DNA of 64,000 nt from Paenibacillus sp. J5C2022 (GCF_025567625.1 NZ_JAOQJC010000035.1:19725-83724), one strand, 5' to 3'. Shown: positions 24,060 through 34,733, numbered from the stretch's first letter. Program-made: numbers and translations. The notes: generated by a model not told the origin, from the letters alone.

Positions 24060-25805
24060 ATGGAAATAAGAAAAAAATGGTTTGTACTCATTTTATGTAT
24101 GATGTTAGTTGGAGGGCTGTTAGCGGCGTGCACTTCGAAAAATAACAATGACACGCTACCGGCATCGACGGAAACGCCAAAAGAAACGGAAAAGCCGGAT
24201 AGTACGAAAGAACCGGAAGCTACACCCGATCCCAACACCCCTGTAGTCGGCGGAGCCATCACGTTCAGCACCTTCAGTGATATCGTTGCACTCAACCCTA
24301 TCTACATTCAGGACACTTCATCAGGCGATGTCGCCAACTTCGTTCTAGCTAAAATCTACGATTTCGACCGTGCGGGCAATGTGGTTGCCGAGCCTTGGTC
24401 TCTCGCCTCTGAGAAAGCGCAAATCTCCGAAGATGGACTTACATACACGATCAAACTGAAAAGCAACGCCAAGTGGAGCGACGGTCAGCCCGTCACAGCC
24501 GACGATATCATCTATACGTTCGAGACGATTATGAACAAGGATACAGGCGCTCCAGGCATTAGCAGCTTCGATAAAGTGGAAGCGATTACGAGAGTGGACG
24601 ATCATACGGTCGATATCAAGCTGCAACAAGTATTCGCTCCTTTCGAGTATGTGCTTGTCACGGAAATTGTTCCCGCCCATATTCTGAAGGATGTGCCTCC
24701 GACGGAATTGAAGGACCATGCCTACGGTAAAGATCCCGCCAAGACGGTTACGAACGGGCCTTGGAAATGGTCGGAATGGAAGCAAGGGCAATACCTGACA
24801 TTCGATGCGAACCCGGACTACTGGGGAGAGACGAAGCCGAATATTCAGAAGGTGACCTTTAAAATATATGCAGATCAAAATACAGAAGTTCAGGCGTTGC
24901 TGAAAGGCGATATCGACAGTACTCAGGCCATTCCGTTGACGCAAGTGGAAGCGGTAAAGAAAGACGGCAATATTCGTGTCGGCTCCAAGCCTGGCCCGAC
25001 GTACGAGTTCATCTCCATGAACTACGACAAAGCCAATTATCCTGACGAATATGTCCTGTTCCAGGGACAGAAAACAAGACAAGCGATAGCAACCGCGCTA
25101 AACCGCCAAGGGATGGTAGACAAAGTGCTGAAAGGCACGGGCGCGCTCATGAATGCGCCGTTCCTGCCGGGCTCATGGGCTGATCCTGGCGATGCCGCCG
25201 TCAATTATCAGTACAATGTGGACGAAGCCAAGAAGCTGCTGGCAGATGATGGCTGGGTGCCTGGAGACGACGGCATATTGGTGAAGGACGGTCATCGCTT
25301 CTCCTTCGAGCTGCAGTACAACACGGGCAATAGCCGGCGCGAGCAAGTATCGCTCATTATTCAGCAGAATCTGAAAGATGTGGGCATTGAAGCGACGCCG
25401 AAAGGCATTGACTTCGCATCTTGGGTAGAGCAGAATCTGGTACCGGGCAAGTATCAGGCGGTGCTGTTGGGCTGGTCGCTTAGCAATCCCGACCCGGATA
25501 GCGAAAGCATATTTTCCTCCAAGTATTTCCCGCCGAACGGACAAAATATGGGCTGGTACAAAAACGAAAAGCTGGATCAGCTGTGGGTAAACGGATATTC
25601 TACAGTCGACAGAGAAGAACGGAAAGCGATCTACAAGGAGATCGGGAAAGAAATCTCTACAGATCTGCCTTACGTATTCCTGTATCAATACTCATTGCCG
25701 CAAGGCATTGGCCCACGTGTACACTTCGCAGAAGAGGATGCGCCAGAGCCTACGCTTCCATACGGCTCCTTCTTCCGTGTCATCAAATGGTGGGTGAGCG
25801 ATTAA
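24060..25805 (+). CDS. Peptide ABC transporter substrate-binding lipoprotein (OppA/DppA family)
   Basis: Extracellular binding protein of the SBP_bac_5 family, which captures oligopeptides, dipeptides or related solutes. A signal peptide with lipobox LLAAC (Cys24) is followed by a Thr/Pro/Glu-rich linker (about 28-62) and the family core beginning VGGAITFSTFSDIVALNP, with KWSDGQPVTADDIIYTFE as its typical signature. 581 residues. GAGGGAGGT (24044-24052) precedes ATG 24060. First gene of a complete five-gene transporter operon; a hairpin with a T-run separates it from the permease gene. The substrate cannot be determined from sequence alone. Confidence 0.93.
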   Translation: MEIRKKWFVLILCMMLVGGLLAACTSKNNNDTLPASTETPKETEKPDSTKEPEATPDPNTPVVGGAITFSTFSDIVALNPIYIQDTSSGDVANFVLAKIYDFDRAGNVVAEPWSLASEKAQISEDGLTYTIKLKSNAKWSDGQPVTADDIIYTFETIMNKDTGAPGISSFDKVEAITRVDDHTVDIKLQQVFAPFEYVLVTEIVPAHILKDVPPTELKDHAYGKDPAKTVTNGPWKWSEWKQGQYLTFDANPDYWGETKPNIQKVTFKIYADQNTEVQALLKGDIDSTQAIPLTQVEAVKKDGNIRVGSKPGPTYEFISMNYDKANYPDEYVLFQGQKTRQAIATALNRQGMVDKVLKGTGALMNAPFLPGSWADPGDAAVNYQYNVDEAKKLLADDGWVPGDDGILVKDGHRFSFELQYNTGNSRREQVSLIIQQNLKDVGIEATPKGIDFASWVEQNLVPGKYQAVLLGWSLSNPDPDSESIFSSKYFPPNGQNMGWYKNEKLDQLWVNGYSTVDREERKAIYKEIGKEISTDLPYVFLYQYSLPQGIGPRVHFAEEDAPEPTLPYGSFFRVIKWWVSD

Positions 25806-25840
25806 GTTAAGCCGGCATGTGAACAGTATGCAGGCAGTGA

Positions 25841-25870
25841 AGGGGAAGGAGCTGCTCCTTTCCCTTTTTT
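25841..25870 (+). terminator. Partial terminator between binding protein and permease genes
   Basis: AGGGGAAGGAGC (25841-25852) pairs with GCTCCTTTCCCT (25854-25865), followed by T to 25870. As the next gene of the operon starts 37 bases later, this is probably an attenuator giving more binding protein than membrane components. Confidence 0.7.
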
Positions 25871-25906
25871 GCAGGCAATTACTTGACTGGAGGAGGGAGC
25901 TGCCTC

Positions 25907-26875
25907 ATGACGGAGTACTTGATACGACGTGTCGCCCAATCGGCGCTTGTGTTATTTCTTGTATCGATTGCGACGTTCGCGCTTATTCATGCGGCGCCTG
26001 GCGGGCCGACACAGATGATGATCGCTCCGGGACTTTCACCGGAAGCGATGGAGGTGCAGAAGCGGAATTTGGGCCTTGACCAGCCGGTTTATGTGCAATA
26101 TGGCAAATGGGTAGGCGGACTGCTGCAAGGCGATCTGGGCCATACGTTTAAAAATCACGTACCTGTTGGCGATATATTGTGGCCGACCATTAAAAATACA
26201 TTTATTCTGATGGGAGCCGCATGGCTGCTATCCTTGATTATCGCAATTCCCTGGGGCATCTATAATAGCACAAGAGAATACGGACTGTCGGATCAGACGG
26301 CTTCGTTCATCGTTTATTTGGGATTTGCAATGCCCAGCTTCTGGTTCGGCATCATCTTGCAGCAGCAGTTCTCTCTGAAGCTGGATTGGCTGCCGTTGTC
26401 CGATATGTATACGATGGGCAAGGAAGGCGATCCCGTCGACCTGTTGCTCCATCTCATATTGCCTGTGACGGTGCTTTCGCTTGGCTTTCTTGCCGCTTAT
26501 GTGAAGTATTCGCGGTCCAGCATGCTGGAGGTGCTTAATCAGGATTACATTCGCACCGCACGGGCGAAGGGTGTGAAGGAACGGGGAGTCATCTTCCGCC
26601 ATGCGCTGCGCAATGCGCTAATACCTGTTATTACGGTGCTGGGCATGGATCTTCCGATATTGGTATCTGGCGCGGCTCTGACGGAGAATGTGTTCAACTG
26701 GCCCGGCATGGGGCGATTATTCGTTCAGATGGCCTTCTCTCGCGAGTACTCCGTACTGATGTCGATTACGATCGTAACGGCCGTATTTGTCATCATCGGT
26801 AATCTGATCGCCGATATTTTGTATGCATTGGTGGACCCTAGAGTGCAGCTTGGCAAAGGAGGCGGGCGAAGATGA
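25907..26875 (+). CDS. Peptide ABC transporter permease (OppB/DppB type)
   Basis: First inner-membrane subunit. 322 residues with six predicted transmembrane segments; the first follows YLIRRVAQSALVLFLVSIATF, and the EAA loop that contacts the ATPases is seen in YIRTARAKGVKERGVIFRHALRN. The family end LYALVDPRVQLG is present. ATG 25907 has GGAGGAGGGAG (25890-25900) before it; a TTG further upstream would precede that site. It overlaps the next gene by four bases (ATGA). Confidence 0.95.
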   Translation: MTEYLIRRVAQSALVLFLVSIATFALIHAAPGGPTQMMIAPGLSPEAMEVQKRNLGLDQPVYVQYGKWVGGLLQGDLGHTFKNHVPVGDILWPTIKNTFILMGAAWLLSLIIAIPWGIYNSTREYGLSDQTASFIVYLGFAMPSFWFGIILQQQFSLKLDWLPLSDMYTMGKEGDPVDLLLHLILPVTVLSLGFLAAYVKYSRSSMLEVLNQDYIRTARAKGVKERGVIFRHALRNALIPVITVLGMDLPILVSGAALTENVFNWPGMGRLFVQMAFSREYSVLMSITIVTAVFVIIGNLIADILYALVDPRVQLGKGGGRR

Positions 26876-27864
26876 GCGAAAATCGGCAAAGTCAAACGGA
26901 AGTGGCTGTAAAGCCGGTTGTTCCGAACAATAGGGGGATGAGGCGTGCCGCGTTGAAAAGCCCCAATGGGCCAATGCGAATGGCCTGGGGGAGATTCCGC
27001 AGGAACCCTTACGCCATGAGCGGATTGATCGTTCTGGCATTTTATGTACTGGTCGCCTTACTCGCCCATTGGATTGCTCCCTTCGACCCGGCCGAGATCG
27101 ATTTGTTCCGCACGGATTTGCCGCCGGGAACGGAAAATCATTTGCTAGGTACGGATGAAGTGGGAAGAGATATTTTCTCTCGGCTGGTCTTTAGTACAAG
27201 AGTCTCGCTTATGGTAGGATTTGCGGTAGCGTTGGCTGCAGTTCTCATCGGAACTATTATAGGAGCAGTATCCGGTTACTTCGGGGGATGGATCGACACG
27301 GTGTGCATGCGATTGGTTGACGTCATGAATGCGCTTCCATTGCTATTCCTGAACATTCTGGTGCTTGCTATATTCGGAAGCAAATTCGAATACATGATCA
27401 TCATACTGGCTCTAACGGGCTGGATGGGGGTAGCCAGACTTGTCCGAGGCAACTTCCTGCAATTGCGGGAAATGCAATATGTGGAGGCAGCTAGGGCGAT
27501 CGGCGTATCCAATTGGGGCATTATCTTCCGTCATCTGCTGCGCAATGCGAGTTATCCCATTATCGTTACCGCTACATTAATGATAGGCGGCGCCATCTTG
27601 AGCGAATCCGCGCTCTCTTATTTGGGACTAGGCATTCAAGCGCCCGCGACAAGCTGGGGTCTTATGCTGAGCAACGCCCAGGAATTCATGCTCGTCAATC
27701 CCATGCTGGCACTGTATCCGGGGCTCTGTATTCTAACGCTGGTACTGGCTGTCAACTTCATTGGCGACGGCATTCAGCATGCGCTTAATCCCAGAAGCGA
27801 TAAAGGCCTGACGGCGAGGAGGATGAAGCAATGGCGCAAAAAGTTCTCGAAATCAACGGTTTAA
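26872..27864 (+). CDS. Peptide ABC transporter permease (OppC/DppC type)
   Basis: Second permease subunit, 330 residues. A ~40-residue cytosolic N-terminus precedes the OppC N-terminal helix (RFRRNPYAMSGLIVLAFYVL); the periplasm-type loop HLLGTDEVGRDIFSRLVFSTR is characteristic of the subfamily. The EAA loop reads YVEAARAIGVSNWGIIFRHL. The 3' end overlaps the next gene by 34 bases in another frame, which I accept because a strong GAGGAGG lies at the right distance of that gene's start. Confidence 0.95.
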   Translation: MSENRQSQTEVAVKPVVPNNRGMRRAALKSPNGPMRMAWGRFRRNPYAMSGLIVLAFYVLVALLAHWIAPFDPAEIDLFRTDLPPGTENHLLGTDEVGRDIFSRLVFSTRVSLMVGFAVALAAVLIGTIIGAVSGYFGGWIDTVCMRLVDVMNALPLLFLNILVLAIFGSKFEYMIIILALTGWMGVARLVRGNFLQLREMQYVEAARAIGVSNWGIIFRHLLRNASYPIIVTATLMIGGAILSESALSYLGLGIQAPATSWGLMLSNAQEFMLVNPMLALYPGLCILTLVLAVNFIGDGIQHALNPRSDKGLTARRMKQWRKKFSKSTV

Positions 27865-28817
27865 CGACCGGCTTCCTGGCGGAGAAGGAAATCGTGAAGG
27901 CGACCGATCGCGTCAACCTGCAATTGGAGAAAGGGAAGACGTTATGTCTTGTAGGCGAATCAGGCAGCGGCAAGAGCGTGACCTCGCTGGCGATCATGCG
28001 TTTGATCGAATTTTCGGGAGGGCGTATTCTGGAAGGCAGCATTGCGTTCCAGAAGCAGGACTTGGCCAAGAAGACGCAGGAAGAGATGCTACATATTCGA
28101 GGCAACAAGATCGCGATGATCTTCCAGGACCCTATGACGGCGCTTAACCCGGTATTTACGGTAGGTGAACAAATAGCGGAAAGCTTGCGGCTCCATCAAG
28201 GTATGAAGAAGGAGAAAGCGTGGACGGAAGCGATCAAGCTGCTGCGGCTGGTCGGCATTCCTTCGCCGGAGCTGAGGGTGAAGCAATATCCGCATGAACT
28301 GTCCGGCGGCATGTGCCAGCGGGTCGTCATTGCCATCGCGCTTGCCTGCAGGCCGGATGTGCTCATCGCCGACGAGCCGACGACGGCGCTGGATGTGACG
28401 GTGCAGGCGCAGATCCTGGATCTGCTCAGAAGTCTGCAGAAGGAGATTGGCATGTCCATCTTGCTCATTACCCATGACATGGGGGTAGCCGCCGAAATGG
28501 CGGATCGCATCGCCGTTATGTATGCCGGCGCGATCGTGGAGGAAGGAGATGCGACTGCGATATTCGACAAGCCCAGCCATCCCTATACGACCGGATTGCT
28601 GCAGTCCATTCCGGGACTGGAGGGGGAACGGGGCCATGAGCTGTATACGATTGCGGGTACGATTCCGCCGCTCAGCGCGTTGCCGTCCGGCTGCCGTTTT
28701 CACCCCAGATGCCCTCACGTGATGGACAAGTGCAGAGCGGTGTCGCCTCCGTCCATGACCGTGGGCGATCGTCATACGAGTGCATGCTGGCTGTATGAGG
28801 AGGGGGAGCGAGCGTGA
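27831..28817 (+). CDS. Peptide ABC transporter ATP-binding protein (OppD/DppD type)
   Basis: One of the two ATPases driving uptake. Walker A is VGESGSGKS (about 41-49), the ABC signature LSGGMCQRV (Cys where Arg is usual), Walker B LIADEPTTALD and the switch His in ITHDMG. The C-terminal OppD/F extension with a Cys cluster (CRFHPRCPHVMDKC) is present; in this subfamily the cysteines can bind an Fe-S cluster. 328 residues. ATG 27831 follows GAGGAGG (27816-27822) inside the end of the permease gene. Confidence 0.95.
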   Translation: MAQKVLEINGLTTGFLAEKEIVKATDRVNLQLEKGKTLCLVGESGSGKSVTSLAIMRLIEFSGGRILEGSIAFQKQDLAKKTQEEMLHIRGNKIAMIFQDPMTALNPVFTVGEQIAESLRLHQGMKKEKAWTEAIKLLRLVGIPSPELRVKQYPHELSGGMCQRVVIAIALACRPDVLIADEPTTALDVTVQAQILDLLRSLQKEIGMSILLITHDMGVAAEMADRIAVMYAGAIVEEGDATAIFDKPSHPYTTGLLQSIPGLEGERGHELYTIAGTIPPLSALPSGCRFHPRCPHVMDKCRAVSPPSMTVGDRHTSACWLYEEGERA

Positions 28818-29788
28818 AGACAGATGCGATTATTGAAGCGAGAAGGGTGAAGAAGTACTTTCCTATCAAGAAAGGGCTGTTCAATCGGGTAGCAGGTTAT
28901 GTGAAAGCGGTGGATGACGTGAGTTTCTCCATAAAAGGGGGAGAAACGTTCGGACTGGTCGGCGAATCCGGCTGCGGCAAGTCGACGCTGGGCCGGGTGC
29001 TGCTGCAGTTGCAGCAGGCAACTGGGGGCGAGGTAATCTTCCGCGGCCAATCCATTCACGCTCTCCACGGCGGCGGGCTGAAGGCGGTGCGCAGGGACAT
29101 GCAGATCATCTTCCAGGACCCCTATGGATCGCTCAATCCGCGCATTCAGGTACGGGATATTATCGGCGAGCCGTTGCGCGTTCATCTGAATACGAAGCGG
29201 AGCGAGATGGATAAGCGTGTCGTCGAGCTGATGGAGCTTGTCGGTCTGGATGCGAACAGACGCTACCGCTATCCGCATGAATTCTCTGGAGGTCAGCGTC
29301 AGCGAATTGGCATCGCTAGGGCGATTGCACTGAATCCGAAGTTCATAGTCGCCGATGAGGCGGTATCCGCTCTTGACGTATCAGTACAGTCGCAGGTGCT
29401 GAACCTGCTCAAGAAGCTGCAGAAGGAGCTGGGGTTGACGCTGCTGTTCATCGCGCACGGGCTTCACGTCGTCAGACACATATCCGATCGGATAGGCGTC
29501 ATGTACTTGGGCAAGCTCGTGGAGATATCGCCTACCGACGAGCTGTTTCAGAAACCTCTGCACCCTTACACGGCAGCGCTGCTAAGCTCTATTCCGACAC
29601 CTGATCCGCGCAGGAAGAGAGAGCGGATCATTCTGCAGGGGGACGTTCCGTCGCCTGCATATCCGCCGTCGGGCTGCCGCTTCCATCCGCGCTGTCCCAT
29701 GGCCCAGCCGCGATGCGGAGTCGAAGAACCCGTATTGCAGTCGGCGGAAGAAGGGCGGCAAGTTGCCTGCCATTTTCCGCTTCTGTAA
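28814..29788 (+). CDS. Peptide ABC transporter ATP-binding protein (OppF/DppF type)
   Basis: Second ATPase, 324 residues, GTG start overlapping the previous stop (GTGA). Walker A is GESGCGKST (50-58) and the signature FSGGQRQRIG (157-166). Walker B reads VADEAVSALD, with Ala183 in place of the common Pro, while the catalytic Glu182 is kept. The H-loop reads IAHGLHVV, with Gly216 for the usual Asp after His215. The C-terminal CRFHPRCP cluster is present. Both changes are outside the strictly catalytic residues, so activity is probably retained. Last gene of the operon, followed by a terminator. Confidence 0.94.
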   Translation: MKTDAIIEARRVKKYFPIKKGLFNRVAGYVKAVDDVSFSIKGGETFGLVGESGCGKSTLGRVLLQLQQATGGEVIFRGQSIHALHGGGLKAVRRDMQIIFQDPYGSLNPRIQVRDIIGEPLRVHLNTKRSEMDKRVVELMELVGLDANRRYRYPHEFSGGQRQRIGIARAIALNPKFIVADEAVSALDVSVQSQVLNLLKKLQKELGLTLLFIAHGLHVVRHISDRIGVMYLGKLVEISPTDELFQKPLHPYTAALLSSIPTPDPRRKRERIILQGDVPSPAYPPSGCRFHPRCPMAQPRCGVEEPVLQSAEEGRQVACHFPLL

Positions 29789-29800
29789 CATACCCCTTTC

Positions 29801-29844
29801 AGGGATTTGTTCCGCGCCTTTAGCAGAGAACGGATCCCTTTTTT
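29801..29844 (+). terminator. Terminator of the peptide transporter operon
   Basis: AGGGAT (29801-29806) and GTTC pair with GAAC and ATCCCT (29834-29839) across small internal mismatches; six T follow the arm. It separates the transporter from the str operon. Confidence 0.75.
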
Positions 29845-29885
29845 GTGCGTGAATGGATGATGGAAATAAGAGAAGGAATATGTAC

Positions 29886-29915
29886 TTGACATCGGTATGT
29901 CGTAGGTGATAATAT
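29886..29915 (+). promoter_or_regulatory. Sigma-A promoter of rpsL-rpsG-fusA-tuf
   Basis: Perfect TTGACA (29886-29891), 18-base spacer and TAATAT (29910-29915), 134 bases before rpsL. It makes the str operon independent of rpoBC. Confidence 0.75.
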
Positions 29916-30048
29916 ATCGAAGTGTGCCTAATGACCAGGTTTGAGTTACTGTGTGCTTTGTTATGAACCGCCTGGATCTGTGGGCTTAAATAATGGGTGA
30001 TATGTCTACCAATATAAATGACATGACTATGGGGAAGGGGGTGGCAAC

Positions 30049-30468
30049 ATGCCAACAATTAACCAGCTCGTTCGCAAAGGTCGTCAAGCGAAAGTCGTCA
30101 AATCGAAATCGCCAGCTCTGCAAAGAGGCTTCAACGCGCTCAAGCGTGAGGCTACGGACATCAGCTCTCCACAAAAACGCGGTGTCTGCACTCGTGTAGG
30201 TACAATGACTCCGAAGAAGCCGAACTCCGCACTTCGTAAATATGCGCGTGTACGTCTGACTAACCGTGTCGAGGTTACAGCATACATCGGCGGTATCGGT
30301 CACAACCTGCAAGAGCACAGCGTTGTTCTTATCCGTGGAGGCCGTGTTAAAGACCTTCCGGGTGTACGTTATCACATCGTTCGCGGTGCGCTTGATACTG
30401 CAGGCGTGAACAACCGTATGCAAGCTCGTTCCAAGTACGGTACGAAGCGTCCTAAAGCTAAGAAATAA
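30049..30468 (+). CDS. rpsL: 30S ribosomal protein S12
   Basis: Decoding-centre protein that monitors codon-anticodon pairing. 139 residues; the TPKKPNSALRK segment keeps the wild-type Lys56 (E. coli Lys43), so no streptomycin-resistance change is seen. The second hotspot GGRVKDLPGVRYH is also wild type. ATG 30049 follows GGGGAAGGGGGTGG. In most Firmicutes an L7Ae-like gene lies between rpoC and rpsL; none is present here. Confidence 0.98.
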   Translation: MPTINQLVRKGRQAKVVKSKSPALQRGFNALKREATDISSPQKRGVCTRVGTMTPKKPNSALRKYARVRLTNRVEVTAYIGGIGHNLQEHSVVLIRGGRVKDLPGVRYHIVRGALDTAGVNNRMQARSKYGTKRPKAKK

Positions 30469-30535
30469 GAGGTATAACTCCATAGAGTTCATACCACGCT
30501 AGAACAATGACTACTAGAGGAAAGGGGGACTTCTC

Positions 30536-31006
30536 ATGCCACGCAAAGGTCCTGTAACGAAACGTGATGTGCTGCCGGATCCGGTGTATAACAGCAAGCT
30601 GGTTACGCGCCTGATCAACCGTATCATGATCGACGGTAAGAGAGGCGTTGCACAAACGCTGTTGTATGATGCTTTCAAGCTGATTCAAGAGCGCACAGGC
30701 AATGACCCGATGGAAGTTTTTGAAACAGCTTTGAAAAACATTATGCCCGTACTTGAGGTTAAAGCACGCCGCGTAGGCGGTGCCAACTATCAAGTGCCAA
30801 TCGAGGTGAAACCAGAACGCCGTACGGCTCTGGCGCTTCGCTGGCTGGTAAACTATTCGCGCAATCGCGGCGAGAAGACGATGCAAGAGCGTCTGGCTGC
30901 CGAGATTATCGATGCTTCCAACAACACTGGCGCATCCGTGAAGAAGCGTGAAGACACGCACAAAATGGCAGAAGCGAACAAAGCATTCGCTCACTACCGT
31001 TGGTAG
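30536..31006 (+). CDS. rpsG: 30S ribosomal protein S7
   Basis: Primary 16S-binding protein of the 30S head, next to the E-site tRNA. 156 residues; landmarks are the N-terminal PRKGPVTKRDVLPDPVYNSK, the RRVGGANYQVPIEV hairpin and the C-terminal EDTHKMAEANKAFAHYRW. GAGGAAAGGGGGA precedes ATG 30536. Co-transcribed with rpsL and fusA. Confidence 0.98.
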   Translation: MPRKGPVTKRDVLPDPVYNSKLVTRLINRIMIDGKRGVAQTLLYDAFKLIQERTGNDPMEVFETALKNIMPVLEVKARRVGGANYQVPIEVKPERRTALALRWLVNYSRNRGEKTMQERLAAEIIDASNNTGASVKKREDTHKMAEANKAFAHYRW

Positions 31007-31036
31007 AATGACCATATTAGAGAGGAGACAGACATT

Positions 31037-33109
<2,073 letters not shown>

Positions 33110-33131
33110 CACCTAACGCAAGGAATTTCTT

Positions 33132-33175
33132 GGTGTCGGCCGTCATCAGGTATGTTACTATTCTAGGTGTCGGCC
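33132..33175 (+). repeat. 10-bp direct repeat in the fusA-tuf spacer
   Basis: GGTGTCGGCC occurs at 33132-33141 and 33166-33175, 34 bases apart start to start. No promoter with both boxes is evident in the spacer. Confidence 0.6.
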
Positions 33176-33217
33176 CCCACATAAAAAATCAAGTGAAATT
33201 GAGGAGGTTCAAGTTCA

Positions 33218-34408
33218 ATGGCTAAGGCAAAATTTGAACGTAATAAACCGCATGTTAACATCGGTACAATCGGTCACGTTGACCATGGTAAAACAACTCT
33301 GACTGCTGCAATCACAACTGTACTTTCCAAAACTTACGGTGGTGCTGCAGTAGCATTCGACCAAATCGACAAAGCTCCGGAAGAGCGCGAGCGCGGTATC
33401 ACGATCTCCACAGCTCACGTTGAGTACGAGACTCCTAACCGTCACTATGCTCACGTTGACTGCCCAGGTCACGCCGACTACGTTAAAAACATGATCACTG
33501 GTGCTGCTCAAATGGACGGCGCTATCCTGGTTGTATCCGCAACTGACGGCCCTATGCCGCAAACTCGCGAGCACATCCTGCTGTCCCGCCAAGTAGGGGT
33601 TCCATACATCGTTGTATTCATGAACAAATGCGACATGGTTGAAGACGAAGAGCTTCTGGAACTGGTTGAAATGGAAGTTCGCGACCTTCTGTCCGAGTAC
33701 GACTTCCCTGGCGACGACACGCCAGTAATCAAGGGTTCCGCTCGTGAAGCGCTGATGAATCCTGATGGCGACTGGGCTAAGAAAGTCGTTGAAATGTTCG
33801 AGATCATCGACACTTACATCCCTAACCCAGAGCGCGACACTGACAAGCCGTTCCTGATGCCTGTCGAGGACGTGTTCACAATCACTGGTCGCGGTACAGT
33901 TGCTACTGGCCGCGTTGAGCGTGGTGCCGTTAAAGTCGGCGACGAGATCGAAATCATCGGTCTTCAAGAAGAAACCCGCAAATGCGTTGTTACTGGCGTA
34001 GAGATGTTCCGCAAATTGCTGGACTACGCTGAAGCTGGCGACAACATCGGTGCTCTTCTTCGCGGTGTAGATCGTAAAGACATCGAGCGTGGACAAGTAT
34101 TGGCTAAGCCGGGTTCCGTTAAGCCTCATACAAAATTCACAGCTCAAGTATACGTTCTGACTAAAGAAGAGGGTGGCCGTCATAAGCCATTCTTCACTGG
34201 ATACCGTCCTCAGTTCTACTTCCGTACAACTGACGTAACAGGTATCATCAACCTGCCAGAAGGTACTGAAATGGTTATGCCTGGCGACAACATCACAGTT
34301 ACTGTCGAGCTGATCGCTCCAATCGCGGTTGAGCTTGGTACGAAGTTCTCCATCCGTGAGGGCGGCCGTACAGTTGGCGCTGGTTCCGTAGCTACAATCG
34401 AAGCGTAA
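33218..34408 (+). CDS. tuf: Translation elongation factor Tu
   Basis: Delivers aminoacyl-tRNA to the ribosome as a GTP ternary complex. 396 residues with G1 GHVDHGKTTLTAAI, switch regions ERGITISTAHVEYE and DCPGHADYVKNM, NKCD, and domain II/III including the kirromycin-site region near the C-terminus. TTGAGGAGG precedes ATG 33218. Codon use is strongly biased, as expected of one of the most abundant proteins. The 108-base fusA-tuf spacer has a 10-base direct repeat; a strong terminator follows. Confidence 0.99.
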   Translation: MAKAKFERNKPHVNIGTIGHVDHGKTTLTAAITTVLSKTYGGAAVAFDQIDKAPEERERGITISTAHVEYETPNRHYAHVDCPGHADYVKNMITGAAQMDGAILVVSATDGPMPQTREHILLSRQVGVPYIVVFMNKCDMVEDEELLELVEMEVRDLLSEYDFPGDDTPVIKGSAREALMNPDGDWAKKVVEMFEIIDTYIPNPERDTDKPFLMPVEDVFTITGRGTVATGRVERGAVKVGDEIEIIGLQEETRKCVVTGVEMFRKLLDYAEAGDNIGALLRGVDRKDIERGQVLAKPGSVKPHTKFTAQVYVLTKEEGGRHKPFFTGYRPQFYFRTTDVTGIINLPEGTEMVMPGDNITVTVELIAPIAVELGTKFSIREGGRTVGAGSVATIEA

Positions 34409-34438
34409 GCTTACAGCGGCGATAGCCGCTTATATAAG

Positions 34439-34486
34439 GAAGCTGCTCCCGAGTCATGGTTTCATGACTGGGCGCAGCTTCTTTTT
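34439..34486 (+). terminator. Terminator after tuf
   Basis: Long hairpin: GAAGCTGC (34439-34446) with GCAGCTTC (34474-34481), extended inside by CCC/GGG and AGTCATG/CATGACT, then five T. It ends the str operon. Confidence 0.92.
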
Positions 34487-34543
34487 GTGTATGAACATGA
34501 CCATCCTCTTCTTGCCAACTACGCGATTAGCAGCATTTAAGGA

Positions 34544-34572
34544 TTGACTCGTTGGCGATAGTCACTTTAATA
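34544..34572 (+). promoter_or_regulatory. Candidate promoter of the TrpXYZ-type transporter operon
   Basis: TTGACT (34544-34549), 17-base spacer, TTAATA (34567-34572). The -10 is imperfect. A transcript from here would have a ~155-base leader containing the pairings at 34588-34701. Confidence 0.5.
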
Positions 34573-34587
34573 TAGTGAAATAGCTAA

Positions 34588-34701
34588 TTGCTTGTCCAGC
34601 GGCATATGCGTAGATGGTCAGCTCCTTCCGCTTTAGCGGGAAGCTGTGAAAAAGCGGAAAAGCGTTGCCGTACGCAGGTTATAACGCATTGTGACAAGTA
34701 A
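34588..34701 (+). promoter_or_regulatory. Possible structured leader RNA of unknown class
   Basis: A 9-bp closing stem (34588-34596 with 34693-34701, one G-U) encloses a local hairpin (CAGCT/AGCTG arms near 34619-34655). Two longer-range pairings exclude each other: CGGCA (34600-34604) with TGCCG (34666-34670), or TGCGTA (34607-34612) with TACGCA (34671-34676). I do not recognise a known riboswitch consensus. Mutually exclusive pairings in a leader before an importer operon suggest a switch; this is inference from base pairing by eye. Confidence 0.4.
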
Positions 34702-34733
34702 GCATTCCAAGATCAGGGAGAGGGGCAGTCTAA

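Noticed and set aside
28814..29788. OppF as an inactive pseudo-ATPase
   Set aside because: Walker A, signature, catalytic Glu182 and switch His215 are all kept; the changed residues are neighbours only.
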